This document shows, one piece after another, positions 32,105-46,700 of a stretch of DNA of 64,000 bases; within the stretch, counting starts at the first letter, position 1; each line of letters opens with the position of its first letter. The position numbers and the translations under genes were made by a program. Below the pieces are notes generated by a model. That model saw only the letters and a list, made by a program, of their open reading frames with translations. It searched no databases and had not been told where the DNA came from. This DNA is from Taxillus chinensis (Eukaryota; Streptophyta; Magnoliopsida; Santalales; Loranthaceae), in NCBI GenBank assembly GCA_023512835.1, contig CM042088.1:41371524-41435523 (forward strand). The letters run 5' to 3'.

Positions 32105-34762
32105 ACCCCATTTGGGTGTACTAGTTGTTCGGGATGGATAAGAATTATGATAGCTTTCTTTTGTTGACATGACACCTACTTAGTGCTTACGTATAGACAT
32201 TGAATCAAAGGTTGCACGATGTATCTATTGTTTCAGTGATAGATATGAATAGTGTTAATTAAATTTGTGTCAAAAAAAATTATAATGATAATTTTATTAT
32301 CCGACATAATTGATGTTAAAAAATGGAAGGAAAAAAAACACGGGCAAGAGTTGGGGCGTCACATCAATAGTTTGCCATTGTTGGCCTTATATTCATATAA
32401 AATTGCGCCAAGGGCACTTCATTTGTAATTGTCACAGGAACAGGAATAAGAAATATTGATAGGAAATTTTATACGTGTTTTTAATAACGTCAAATATTTT
32501 TTAATTATTTAATACAATATTTGTATCTCATTTTACTACAGGAAATCACTGGCCAATTCCACATATAGTGCTCATTTGGTAAGCAACAAAGGAAAAAATA
32601 AAAAAAGAATTTTATTTCATTCAGAGAAGAAAAAGAAATGACTTAGAATCATGGGAATCGGATATAGAGTGATCTTAATTACTTTCATCTATCAGGTTTA
32701 TAAGCATTATCTTATATAGATGAATCAAATAAACAATCTTATCTTCCATCGGTCATACTCGTGTGCCGCCTAGATCGTGTGCTGCCAAGATCGACGCTGT
32801 AAGGCTGGGTGATGATGCCACAGGGGTTGGCATCAGGCATGGGATTAAGTGGCGGCGTGGGTGTAGGGGCGGGGCTAGCAAGCAGTCGGGCAGAGGTGGG
32901 GCGTGGGGCTGAGTGGTCAAGCGTGGGGTAAGCAGTGGCTTAGGACGGGGTTGGCATCGGAGGTGGTCGGGTAGAGGTGAGGCGTGAGGTGGGGCTAGCA
33001 TCGCAAGCAAGCCTCATGGGCGTAGAGTCGAAAAACATTTAATATAAATTTTTATTTAATAAATTTTAATAATTATAAGAATACTTTAGTAATTGATTTA
33101 ATATATATATATTTTTTAATTTATATATTAAACACAGGTAAAGTAATCAAAAATTTTATTCTTTTCACATGTCAATTATATTCCTTTAATGATTTCATTT
33201 CCCTTAAATTTATTCTCACGTATCAAATGAGCTATAACAGTTAGGTATGCTAGGAGATCCAAATGACCAACTATCGCAAACTTATAATTATATCACATAT
33301 TGAGGCCCATAAACTTACAAAATTTTCTTCGAATTTTTCCCCTAGTATATGTATAGAAAAGAATTTTAGACCAAAAAATGCAACTAATAAATCACAAACA
33401 AAAGACACAAATAATGAACATCGTTCCACCTAAAAAGGATCGAAGTGACCACCGGGCCTAAGAATCAAAGTGATCAAATTTTATTAAAGTAAAAAAAAAA
33501 GGATTAAAAATTTTAATTAATAGATTTAAATATTATATAAAAACCATTGATCTTAATATTAATACCTACCACATAACATGAATAATATATTAAGTATTTA
33601 TCTAGGAATCAAAGGATTTTTTTAGACCATATCTTAAGATCAAGAAAATATATACCGATTGACATAAAAATAATAATAAAAAGAGTATATAAATTATTTT
33701 AAAAATAATAATAATTATAAAATATATATTTATATTAGAATAAATAATAAATATCCACAAATTTAATTCACACGAATTTAGTTCACATAAACCGATAATC
33801 AAAATGAATTAATAATTTTTTGATCCAGTTCATTTGAATCGTGAATCGATCCGTAAACAGATGATCCATTTTACATCCCTATATGAAGTGCATAACAACT
33901 CAAACATGGACCATCGATTCACGATTCGTGCCTGGCTAACCAAACATGGCCTATTTATTAGCTAACTCAATCTGCTAACAAAAAAAATATTCCTCTACTT
34001 AAACTCCGTTTTCCATTCATAAAAACCAAAACCAATAGCAATAACCAAAAAAACAGGCAAAAAAGCGTGTTATTAAATATGAATGACAATTTTTCTATAA
34101 TCTCAAAAATTACAGTTTATTGCAAGCTCTCAAACAAATAACCTATAGAATAATTGTAAAACAAAAACAAGACAAGTAGTGGAAGAGAGTTAACTTTAGG
34201 CTACAAGAGAAGAGCTACAATCCTTACGTAATGCAATGCTAACATGATCATAATCAGAGGCATATGCCCATATGCCCACCTGTTGTGAAGATATGGATTA
34301 GAACCTTAAATTTTAGGGATATGAAGCATAAAAAAAAAAGTCTAGCGGAACATTATTGTAAAATAAGAAGTTAAACAAAAAACAAACAAAAAACAACTCC
34401 GATCCTGCTAACCATGACCGTTTGGGGTTTCTTTGAAGTACTCGCGCCTTAAAACACAGAAGCCAACACCCTCGTAATGAAATTGAAATTAAGTTGTGCG
34501 TGTTCATTAATCCAACCACTAACCTAAGGATTTCAGGGGCATCAGCGATTCAAAATTGCATAAGCAAATGCTCAACTCAAAAATAAATCACGCCGTTATA
34601 CATTTCACCCCAGAAATTAGACAGACATCTGGATGCTCCGTGTTGCTTGCTAACCAAGGCAATTTAGTAGCTACAGCCAGGCACAAAAGACGGAGGAACA
34701 AGAACTTTACCCCAAATGGCAAGATCGCATAGAGGTTCTGTAAGGTTTTAATCAAGGGCAGA
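32105..34762. other. Convergent intergenic region between OBGC and HBS1
   Basis: It contains the two 3' UTRs, a TIR-bounded GC-rich element (32570-33232) and AT-rich sequence (33480-33800). No gene is recognised. Confidence 0.5.
32570..33232. mobile_element. Possible non-autonomous TIR element with a GC-rich core
   Basis: The left end GCTCATTTGGTAAGC is mirrored by the right end whose reverse complement begins GCTCATTTGATACGT. AT-rich arms enclose a strongly GC-rich block (about 32755-33020) with repeated GGGGCTAGCA, GGCGTGGGG and GGGCAGAGGTGGGGCG-like words. No long protein frame is convincing. A target duplication is not obvious, so the classification is tentative. Confidence 0.4.
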
Positions 34763-37700
34763 CTAGTGCTGGATGACTCTATTTACGACACCTACTGCAA
34801 CAGTCCTCCCAGATGCTCTAAGGAAGGCCCTGCCAAGAGCTCTGCAATTGGAGAACTCTTCAACACAGACTGCTTTTTGCAGAACCACCTGAAAATTGAA
34901 AACATAACCATCAGCCAGTTCGCCACATTGTTTGATTACGGTCAAAGCAAATAATCAAACTTGGTTTACCTCAACTACTGCACTCTGCTTTGACATGAGA
35001 CAGCGGGGTGCCTTCTTTGTTACCTCACCAGTTTTAGAATCGAGAAGTGACACTATCCTCACAACACTCGCAGCCTCCTTTGCATGGTGTATGAAAAACT
35101 CCAACTATTAAATTTGCCACTCACGTGTTAGACATGTTCAGAAAGGTTTAGACACGTTCATATACACTGATAAGGCTCTCATTTTCTACTCCACTATTTT
35201 GTACTCATCCCAGTTCAATCATTTTTGAATAACTAAGGGAGCTCTTAAAGACCCCCCCCCCAAAAAAAAAAATCCAAGTCAGTGGGATATGAGGAGCTCC
35301 AAGAAAGCACTTCCTATAAAAATTGTGAGAGTTCTGCTTGAAGGGACTAGGTGCAAGATCTTAATTGAGCACTCTTTTGAAAGCTTCCTGATAGAGCAGG
35401 CCTCAACAAACCCCTCGCCACCCTCCAGAGTGCCAACCTAATTGTGGTAGCAACAGGAAATAATTATAATTAGAAGCCATAATTACCTGAGAGCCAATTA
35501 AGATGGGAACTGAAGCTTCCAAGATGCGAATCTTCAGCTCTAAATGGTCTGCAACTGCAACTGGGAATTCAGGGTGGCAGATCACATCCCCAGCCATCAT
35601 GAAAGCTCCATCGACACTTTGTAGGGTGACAGCCACATTGTCCCCAGCTCTTGCAATGGAACAAGGTTGAGAATCACGTTCTATGGAACGCACAGTCCCA
35701 ACATCCCCAGATGGCAGAACTAAAACCTACGATTACGCTTGCACTATTTAGAAGTACTATAGTAGCAAGTAACAACAGTGAGGAAGCAAACCTAGTTTTG
35801 ATATTAATGTAAGCTTCATTAATCCTGGAAAAAGACCCATTCTATAATGCAGCAACCAATCATTGAATCATGTATACTACTTTTTGGCACAAACTAAAGC
35901 TTCAAAGCTGAACTAATGCAATAGAGCACCATTAGAAAAACTTTTAGGTTCCTTGTCATCCAGGCATTGACCTCCATCTCAAATGATACATAGGACCATC
36001 ATAGCATGGTAAAGAAAAGAAAGCTCTACATCACAAGGCGCAACATAAAGTGTTGCGTTAATTGATTCTGAATTTAAGAAAAGTTACACTGAAAGAGACA
36101 CAATTTAGCATACACAGCATGCCAAATGTATCAACAAACAATTGCAAAAAAGTTTCAACATAAATTATGCATCTGCTACGTTCTGCCAAGCTCTTTATCA
36201 ATCTCTCATGCAAATGCAAAACACAAAATGATAGTTAAGGTGACTAGAACATGGCCCATCATACTCTTCCTTGCTATGGTAGCAGGAAGGGTACAATGAC
36301 ATTTATAGTCTAAGCTTTACTTGTAGGTATATTATTTAGGTAAACTACCTATATTAATTAACTGCACATTAACTGCCAAGCTCTTTATCAATCTCTCATG
36401 CAAATGCAAAACACAAAATGATAGTTAAGGTGACTAGAACATGGCCCATCATACTCTTCCTTGCTATGGTAGCAGGAAGGGTACAATGACATTTCTAGTC
36501 TAAGCTTTACTTGTAGGTATATTATTTAGGTAAACTACCTATATTAATTAACTGCACATTTGATACTATCAAAGGAATCCTTGGGCTCCCTACTACCCTG
36601 TTATGTGTACCTTCACTCCACTTCGAAGAGCTCCAGCCACCAATTTACCACATGCAGACACCTGTCCTAATGAACGTGACTTGATGACATCACATATAGG
36701 CATAATTAAAGGCCTTGAGAAATCTCTAGCGGGGGGCTGCAGGGAATCAATTGCGTCCAATAAATAAGGCCCATGATACCTGCAATAAATGAGGCTTGTT
36801 AATTTTTATGGCTAAATTATCACACACTAGGGAATTTAATGGAGTAATTCCTACTACAGCCACACAATCAAACCTATGAAGAAATAATTTAATATTTATT
36901 GCACAAACCTTACCTACTTTGAATAATTGATGATAATGATATCCAAAAAATGCTTAACTTTGTATGTGATGCAAATTATGATTTAAAAATAAGGGCATAG
37001 ACAATTCTGCCTCACTCGGTGATGAAAAATATGGTTGTCATAATGGCTAAAAAAAATTACAACACACCTGAAGTAGTCTCGATAATAAAATAAAAGCATT
37101 AAAATAAAATAAAATATTGCAGAAAACTGGTGCTTTGCTAATATCATACATTCTTCCCAAGGGCAATCAAGATGACGGTTTGGAAGGTTCAACATCAAAA
37201 GTCAAATTAAACGTCCATGTATTTTTAAAATTAGGGGGGAGGACCAAGCAATTATGCCATATGGTATTATAGAGGAAGTCCGTCACATATTAACTTCATG
37301 CCACGTATTATAGAGGAAGTCTGTCACATATTAACTTCAGGAACCATACAAATAGGACAGGGCACAGGTGGCATTACAATATTAGCATGTTAAGGGGCTC
37401 TCCAGAAATTCAATAATTAAATAAACACAGGTGAAGCTTGTACAAAGATATCTACAAGCAAAGCTGAAACTATGCACCACACGTTAGTAGGAATGTGTAA
37501 AAGAAAATGAATAATGGGGCAGCTATAAGGAACAAGAATATGAACATGCAAATACCAATAAAAAAATGAATTTGTAAAGGAACTAAATTCAATCTGTCAG
37601 CTATGAAAAGGACATCTGGATATGTTTGCCAGTGGGGCTGATGGTGAGTTGAAAAATCTTTGAAAAATAAGCCACCACATGTCTGCCATCTCCACAATTG

Positions 37701-40700
37701 CCTCCTCATTCTCCCACATTACAAGCAACCTTTATCACTCATTTTTTATGTATAGCTTAGTTAACAATGCTCAGCATTTAACTCACAGGAGCCACCTTCA
37801 CTAAAGTGTAATGGTGACAAGTGATCTCCAAAACTTGTCAATGCCCAGCATTTATTGCTCTTATTTGATCCAATCTGTCTTTAAAAAAAGCTAACCCTAA
37901 GAGGATTTCAACATATTTCCAAGTATTACAAACCAAGAAACAAACTAACCCTGAGTGGTTTTGTTATCATTTTCAACTCCTTCCATTTCCAACTTACAGA
38001 AAATGCCGACAGTGGGTTGTGTGTACTGTTGTTTAAAATTTCTGGTAAAAGCTTCAAAAATTTTAGGGATTTCTTACAAACTTAAAATTTTACTGACTTG
38101 AACACTTTTTCTTCCCCACTTTCTTCATCTACCTCCACTTAGGTCTCTACCACCATTATCTGCCATCTTATGGCTCCTAGACCATCTAGCATCAATGAAA
38201 CAGTAGCAGCCATCTAACAGTAACAACTGGCAACAGAGAACAGTCCACTAGCTGGTGATGTGAGCAATCCAACAGCCAGTGACAGATGCCAATCAACATC
38301 CATTTTGTAAGAAACATTTTTAGTAATTTTTATTGTAAATCTTGTAAACAAAAATGCATGAAGCAGTATGTAAAGATAATAATACAGTAATAGAATAGAC
38401 TGCCATCTAAAAGAAAGAGATTGTTTATTTTACACATTCTCTCCTTTTCACAGTGTCATGTTCGCCGTAGTTTTCTTTTGAAGCTTCTTTTTTTCATTCT
38501 GTTTTGGGGATTTAAAGTTCTTACCGTAGTTTTTTTGAATAACCAATCAAGGCCAAGCTAGTGAAAGAGAATCAAACTGACTAACTGAGCATAAGAAAAA
38601 AAGAGGTCTGTTCAAGATGAGCTAGGCCAGAAGAAATACAGCCATAAATCGAGATGAAAAACCTGTTAAACAAGTACATTTTACATTTTTCAGAAATCCA
38701 TTCCAATTTAAACTCATTATATATCTTCTTATTCTATAATTATCAACTTTTGGGTTGTGCTTACTACTAGAATAATAAGCCATTTCTTTTAAGCATGCAA
38801 CAATGTTATGGGTTCCATTAGTGTCTTATTATCCTGAATTTTAAGGGTTCCTTTCCAGTTTTATTAATACTATTGGGAATTTGATTTTCCTTTTTACAGC
38901 AGCAATCAGTTCAAAGAGAATTCAATATCAATAGAAATGACATAAATCAAGAGAGCACTAAATTTTGGAATGTGTCAAGGACTTGATATTAAGTAATTAG
39001 CAAGGAACTCACCAGGACAACAACCGAACATCAGAAGCAGGAACAACCAGATTCTGGTTCTCCATGACGCTCAGTGGAATCCATAACACAGAAGAATCTT
39101 TGAAACCACAAGAACGAAGAAATGACCCAACTTGTACTTTAATAGAATTAAACCGTTCTTCGGAATACTGAATCACATCCATTTTGTTAATTGCAACTAT
39201 AATTTGATCTACACCAAATCTCCTGACGAGCTGTGCATGCTCCTTCGTTTGGCCCTCAGTTCTGTCCATACCAGCTTCAAATGAACCATAAGAGGCATCT
39301 ATGACAAGAACAGCAGCATCTGCTTGTGTTGCCCCAGATATCATGTTAGGAATAAAATCTTTATGGCCTGGGGAGTCGAGCACTACAACATGATAGTTTT
39401 TGGAGTCAAAATAAGCAATAGCAACCGCCATAGTTATTCCCCTTTCTCTTTCTTCAGCACTCTCATCCAACGCCCATGCATATGAAAAGGACCCTTTCCC
39501 CTGATTACAAAAAGAACAGCATCAAAAAATACATTCGACATCGTGAAGCACACAAAAGGTACTAGAATTACCTGTAATTTAGCTTCTTTTTCATATTTGT
39601 GCATTTCCTTTTGAGAAATTTGCCCCAAAAGGTGTAGTAATCTTCCAGAGAGAGTTGATTTTCCTGAATCAATATGGCCGACCTACATATGAAATTTTAA
39701 CCATAACTCCTAAATCGCAGTACACAACCAATGTTAAGACGAATTTAGAAATCTGAAGATTGTATTTTAAGTTAGATGGCTAGCTTACAATTGCAAGATT
39801 CAGTTGAGTCAATCCATCTTCTGACTGTACAGGGAGCATCCATTTCTCAGGTTTGTATTGCTCCCATGTCCCAGGGATCTTTGAATCAGATTTAACATTC
39901 ACTGACATGCTGTTAAAACTGCTAGTAAGATTCTCTGGCGTATCCACAGTAGCCAAAAAACCATGAGTCTCCTCAACACCATTATATATTTCTGTTGATA
40001 TCGATATAGATGAGTCATCTTTCTTTTTAGCACTAGTGGAAGGATTTTCCGGTTTGTTTGCACTCACCGGATGCCTATCAACATCATCGTCATCATTGCC
40101 TTTTGGCATTAATGATAAGTCTAATTTTTTAAGACCTGGGGTTACTTTATGTGCACTATCCTTAGTAGCGATGCTCGAAGAGAAGTCCAGTAATGAATTA
40201 GCTGCAAGGGAGAACCCACAAAGGGAAGAAAGATAATTTGTATTTGTATATTAGTACATTAAGAAATAGGGGCACACTAACATAATTCAGGGTGCATACA
40301 TAATTGGTAGCCAAATAAAGAATTCAAGATTTGCAATAAAACAAAGCAAATCCCATACAACCTTAGCCCAGGGAAACAGGATTTAAAATTAGACTACCAG
40401 TACTGAAAAAAAAGGTGGTATTCTCAGCCATATAAAAGTTTTTCCTGATCTGACAATATAACAAGAGTGTAGAATAATAGATGGAGAAACACACCAATCA
40501 TTTTGGAAGCTTCATAACATATATATATATATAGGTACAAGTAGGATTACAAGATATGTCTCTATACAGGTCATGACTAACATGTGACTAATAAAATAAA
40601 ACAATAAAACACTAAAATATAAATGACCCTAACAAAGGTGAAATGCAAATTAGCAATTAAGGTTCAAACTCACAACAGGTTCAATTGTATCCTTTAAAAA

Positions 40701-43700
40701 ATTAACTCTCCACAAGCTGGAAAAACAAATGCTTAGTTTTTAAACTTCATATAAATACTACCTTAATTATCTATTAAGGTTTAATATGACACCATTGTTT
40801 AAAATTTTAAATTGTATTTTCTTTCCCATGACAATTGTGCCATTGTTGCTAGCCAGCATTAGGAGCTTCTGGGTTTGAGGTTCAATTCTTCAAGACCATA
40901 TTTATTACTGGTTTACAAGCTTCGGTGTAAGACAGCTTCTGAGTTTAAACTTTGTTGTACTTTTTACATTTATTCGCTTGATTCTACACCTCACAATTTT
41001 AAAGACAGCTTAGCACCTTTCAACATCGCTTTTAAAGCCATGTCACAGTATGTGAAATCTCGATGTCCATAAGACAATCTTGGACATATGGGTACACTCA
41101 GTGCGCTTATCGTGAGATGACAAGTGATATCACAACAATGTTATGTGTTGTAAGTATGTCAAGTATGTTCATTTTGGTCTAACTAGATTATGCTCATTTT
41201 GGTAAACTAGACAATTTTTGTACGCATGTCCCATTTTATAAAGGATAGCCCATCTTAATTTCCCTCAAGCATGGGTGTCAGTTTAATTTTGTTATCCCCA
41301 TAACAGAGTATCAGAGTCGACCTGTTGAGCATTCAACAGGATGCCCATAGGCATCAAAAACATTCAGTGGAACTTGAGAGCAATGCAAGGACATAGACTA
41401 TCAGTGCCATGATTGAGTGCATGCATAAAAACGCCATTGTGATCCACTAATGGTTCATCGAGGGGATCAAGGCTTGCGTGGGACATGTTAAGTTGCTTAA
41501 TAAGAACAATATAAATGTGAAATCAATTTGAAAAAGGAAACAAGCAGATTATAATGGCATGAAGTTACTACATCTTCAAGATGAGAAAGGAGCACTATGC
41601 GAAACTATCATTATAGGGACTAGAGAATGGAGAATAGACATTATCACAAGAAGCTATGGTAGGGCAAGCAAGGGCATTTATAGGATTGGATGAAGAAAAA
41701 TGTCGGTCTACGAAATTTTTATGCCCACCAGATAATCATGGACAAATGCATACACAGTACTTTTTGTGAGCAAACAGATATTATATTATCACATGTTGCA
41801 AGTATGTCTCGGAGTATCTTCATTTCATGCCAATTTAGTATGATGACCGTCGCACGCTCTTGGACACATGAATCCACTCCAAGCATATCTGTGATCCGAC
41901 AAGTGATATGGTAGGGCAAGCAAGGGCATTTATAGGATTGGATGAAGAAAAATGTCGATCTACGAAATTTTTATGCCCACCAGATAATCATGGACAAATG
42001 CATACACAGTACTTTTTGTGAGCAAACAGATATTATATTATCACATGTTGCAAGTATGTCTCAGAGTATCTTCATTTCATGCCAATTTAGTATGATGACC
42101 GTCGCACAGTCTTGGACACATGAATCCACTCCAAGCATATCTGTGATCTGACAAGTGATATCACTAGTAGCAAGTGGCTCTCAAGAATTTCATGTCAAAA
42201 CAGTAGTTTTTATGCTCGTCCCATGCACATAATGCTGGCTTACCATAGTCCTACACAAGCATGGGCTCCACATGGTCTAATTTCGCTATGCTTTGTTGCA
42301 CATAGCTGACAGGAACCACAATTCTCACTTCTCTGCTGATAGAAGTATTAATTAGAAGAGTAGTTCAAGGCATTACAAAGCTTAAGAATTAAATTTTTAA
42401 GAACATAATAATGTTATATGGATGGGACTGTAAAAATAAGGATACCACCAATGGGTATTTGAGAGGCATAGAGGTATGTCATCTCACTCTAGTTTATTGG
42501 ATTTCTTAATAAGGCAATGATCACGTATAAAGATAACATGATCTAAATATGGACTTGCTGACCCGTGAACCTCACAAAAATTTGGTGGTGTAAATACAGT
42601 CCTATACCAAACATAATTGGGCCCATAAACTACAGGACACACCACTTAATATTTAAAAACAAAACAAAAGAAAACTGACATTAAAAAGCCTAGATTTAAT
42701 GCTTCTCTTCACTTTGATATCTGCTGCCTGGTATATACTCTGGCACACATATGCTCATGCCTCATGGTCTAGAATGTTGAATTGGAAATTATGAATTTTT
42801 TTATAAGTAAGAAGAATTTATTAGATGTCAATCACACATAAGAAGTGCGCGAAGAAACGAAATTACAACGCTAAGACAGCAATCCGAAACAGAGGATTTC
42901 TTGGAGGAACAACTATTGACAATAACCCAAAGGGAAGGAAAACAAAATCTGCCCGAAGCATACATCCAATCACCCAAATAAAAAAAAAAACAATAGAGCT
43001 CACCAACAAGCCTCTCCCGATCATCAAACACACATGCGTTCCTCTCCCGCCAAAGACTCCAAAGAATGCAATGAGAAACAGCTCGTTGCACCATCGAATG
43101 CCGCCTCATACTTCCCAGCTAACAAGCAAACAACGCACAAAGAGACGAAGACATAACCCATGGGATGCCAAATAGGCCCAAAATCATGTCCCACAATCCC
43201 TTGGCATAAGGACAATGAAGGAAAAAATGATCTACATGCTTCGGCGATGCTTTGCACATGTAACATCGACTAATCGGAACAAAAGCCTGGTGCCGCAAAT
43301 GATCACCAGTCAAAAACTTTTCTAAGACGGCAATCCAAGCAAAGAAGACTAACCGAGATGGCACCCTCGCCTTCCAAATGCTTCTCCAAGGAAAACACTT
43401 AGTCCAGGATAGCGTGAGCAATGAGTAATAACTCCGGACGAAGTACCCGCACGCCCGATTAGGGCGCCAATACAACCTATCTATAGCAAGATGCGCTAGA
43501 GGAACCGAATACAAGGTGTTAAAAAAAGAAGAGAAGGCTTCCAGCTCCCAATCCTTTGCGGCGCGTGAAAACAATACCTTCCACTACCTGTGAGTGCCCC
43601 GAAGACAATAAACATCCACCACAAAAGCCTCAGGAGAGCGAACAAGCCAAAATAGCTCGGGAGGATGCCGAGTGACTTGATCGTCCGGTTCACGAACAAC

Positions 43701-46700
43701 GCGGCTATCCCACATCAATAGAATGCCCCATGCCACCGCCATAGAGCCAAGAAAAAGTCAATCCACAAAGCGACCACACCACAAAAGCTTCACGAGATCC
43801 TCCGACACCAACTCCAATTTAGTCTCCTGCAAACAAATAATGTATGTCTTCCACTCCTGGAATAAATTGCTAAGGCAAAGACACTTGGCCCAACCATGAA
43901 GCCCTCTTACATTCTCGCGTCAAGATTTTCATACTCCTTGGGAAAACTTAAAAGCCCCCCGAACAGCCAAACCATTCCTCGGCCACACCAGAGAAGGCCG
44001 AGAACCTCTTGCATCATAATTAATTAAAGATGCAAGTCTCCTAAGCTCCCGCGCACACTTAGGCCTAGTGCCCGGAGGCTGTCTACAACGGGCAGCAGCC
44101 TTTCAAGCAAGATACCGAGCTTCGATGTCCCGTAACATATCGGAGATTGCATCTTCACACCCCTCATAAGTCACCCCTAAGATTTTATCAATGGCCTTAT
44201 GCTTCCATAAGACCCACTCGACTCCGACGGGCAACATGGTTGAACAACGAGAGCTTTAGGCTAAACACCTAGGCCACCCAGCGGAGCCTCCCTAGCCTGC
44301 ACTACTAGAGCACCAATAGAAGCAAAATCGTCCTCCCCCACCTTGGAAATCACCAAACTGTAGCACTAGCACGGGCCTAGCCTTGATGTCATCACTTCTG
44401 GCTCCATCAGTCTGCTTTATTCTTTTCCTTTATTGGGATTGAGATTTTATTTTAGTTCATAGATCTAGTTCTATCAATTTAGTTTATATATATATATACA
44501 CACACACTTTTCATTTTGAAAAATGACATGATAAAATTTAGAGCTTTTATTTGTTTAAGCATTTAGGATGGTCTCATGAACTTCTACTATTAGTCTAATC
44601 ATTAAAATAGGGTTTGCAAAATTTTGGGCTTTATATGGTTTAGAATTATGAATAATGATTAATTTAGAACTTGTAAACTTTAGGGCCTTAATATATGATG
44701 ATGTGTTTATTAATATATGATGAAACTTATTGAATGTGTTTATGGTGATGAATTGGTTCCCCTTGGGCTTACAGATTTTTTTTTTTGATACTATTGTAAA
44801 AGCTGGTAAAACCTTGCAAACTTTCCATTATTCATACGGTTAACCAATATAAATGATCACAGGAAGTAGTTGCTGAACAAATTACTACAGTGACAGTTCA
44901 GGTGTGCTTTAAAGATAAGATAATTCAGCCTCCCGGTTCGTAAATCTTGAGTTGGCCATGGAACTATTCATTGTTTGTGCAGGCGTGGATAAAGTTTTTC
45001 CATGGAAATTTACCAAGCTAGAGAATTGCAACATAGCAAAAGACTCAATACCTTTTGAAACTGTTCTTGAGGACCAGATTCCATTAGAAACCAAATCATC
45101 TGGAGATGGAACATCAAACTTGAATGGGGCTGCCATACACACTATACAGTTAAAAACTAAACCATGACTATGCAACTCGTATAATTTTGAACATTGCTCA
45201 AACAATCTATTCAAGGAAACATCTGAACTTCATCTTTATAATATTTGGGTATGGAGAAAAAAACCTAGGCTCTAGAAAATGGACATCCTACAAACACATG
45301 CAGACCTATATTAATATGATAATGCTTGTAAGTACTAGAAGCCTTAGTAATGTCATTGAAAAGTCCTGGGGTATTCCCAAGCTTGTGGAACTTATTGCCG
45401 TCTCCACTCACAAAACCATCATTCTGTTGGTAGTTTACAGCCTTTTTGGGTGTCTGCTGCGGCAATGATGGAAAAAGTGACTTGGCCATTTTAGATGCTC
45501 CATAATCTTTGCACATGCCATCAACTGCATGAAAGAGATCTATTCTATAAAGTGAAAATGATCGTGAAATGAGGCCTACGTAAGTAACAAGGACACTAAC
45601 AAAAGAATACATTCCTAAAAATGAAGATAAATTGTCCAAAAGGCCAAGTTAACTAAACTGAAGCATGTTCTTGGTATAGGTTCCTACACTAACAACACAC
45701 ATGATAATGACTCTGAAAAGAAAAACCTATGCTAGGATAAAGATGTGTCCTTCCTACATAGTAATGGAAAAAAATTAATATAAATCAAGCTGTATAATCA
45801 CTGAATTATAGCTGTTAAGCAAACATACATTCAGCCAGAGCCACTTTAGTAATGCTTTTACCTTGTTGCTTTTGCTTATTTTATAAGCAAAAATATGTCA
45901 ACCTAGCTGGTAAATAATAAAAGAGTACTTATTAAAAAAGTTTTAGCTTTTTTTAAGAAAAAAAAAAAGCAACCTAAGGGTTGCTTTTTAAAGCTGTTTT
46001 AGGAAGAAGCAACTTTAGAATTTTTAGAACGACAATATTAACCATAAAATTATAGTAATTTCTTTTCCTTCCAGCACAACCCAACCACCCCCCCCTGAAT
46101 TTTTACAATGGATGTTCCTTCCTGATTGAGGTTATACAATATTTTCAAGTGTTTGCTTTATATAATTGTTGTATCTTCCAAAATCTAATGCACATCATAT
46201 ATATCTTGAGCTCCACTCGTTTAATAAATTTAAATTGAATTTTGAGGTAATAAATAAAAAAAATCAAACGATTAGTAATGCCCATTTGGAGTAAGTGCAC
46301 CTACCATAAAAACCTAGAGTAAAGTGCCACAATACAATAATTTTAAAGGGGCGTTACTTGCAGAGAAGAGTAGATCTTGGTTGCAAATTTTTGAGTTTTT
46401 TTAGGCACTTGGCTCACATTTTTCTCACAAGAACAAAGGAAAAAAAGATAAACATTCTATTTTGATCCTTTTAAATATCTATAGCACTTTTGTCTACGAT
46501 TTAACAAACACCTATTCTTTCCTTTTAGAATCTACAGTACTTTCAAAATTATAATTTACCAAACACTTATCTTCTTGTTTCCACAGCAGTTTTTTCCAGT
46601 ATATTTATAAGCAACTTCTTTTAAAAATACAATATTACCAAACTGAGTCATTAATTAAGAACAATGCAGGGATTAATAATTCTTGCATACCTGTTCTCTG

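Noticed and set aside
41690..42151. Paired open frames [14 protein letters not shown] / [14 protein letters not shown] as a duplicated gene
   Set aside because: They are products of the 252-bp tandem repeat in an HBS1 intron, with no family similarity or coding signature.
42825..43175. Plus-strand basic open frame
   Set aside because: It is a shadow of the minus-strand LINE ORF2 C-terminus. The same applies to plus-strand frames at 58132-60983.
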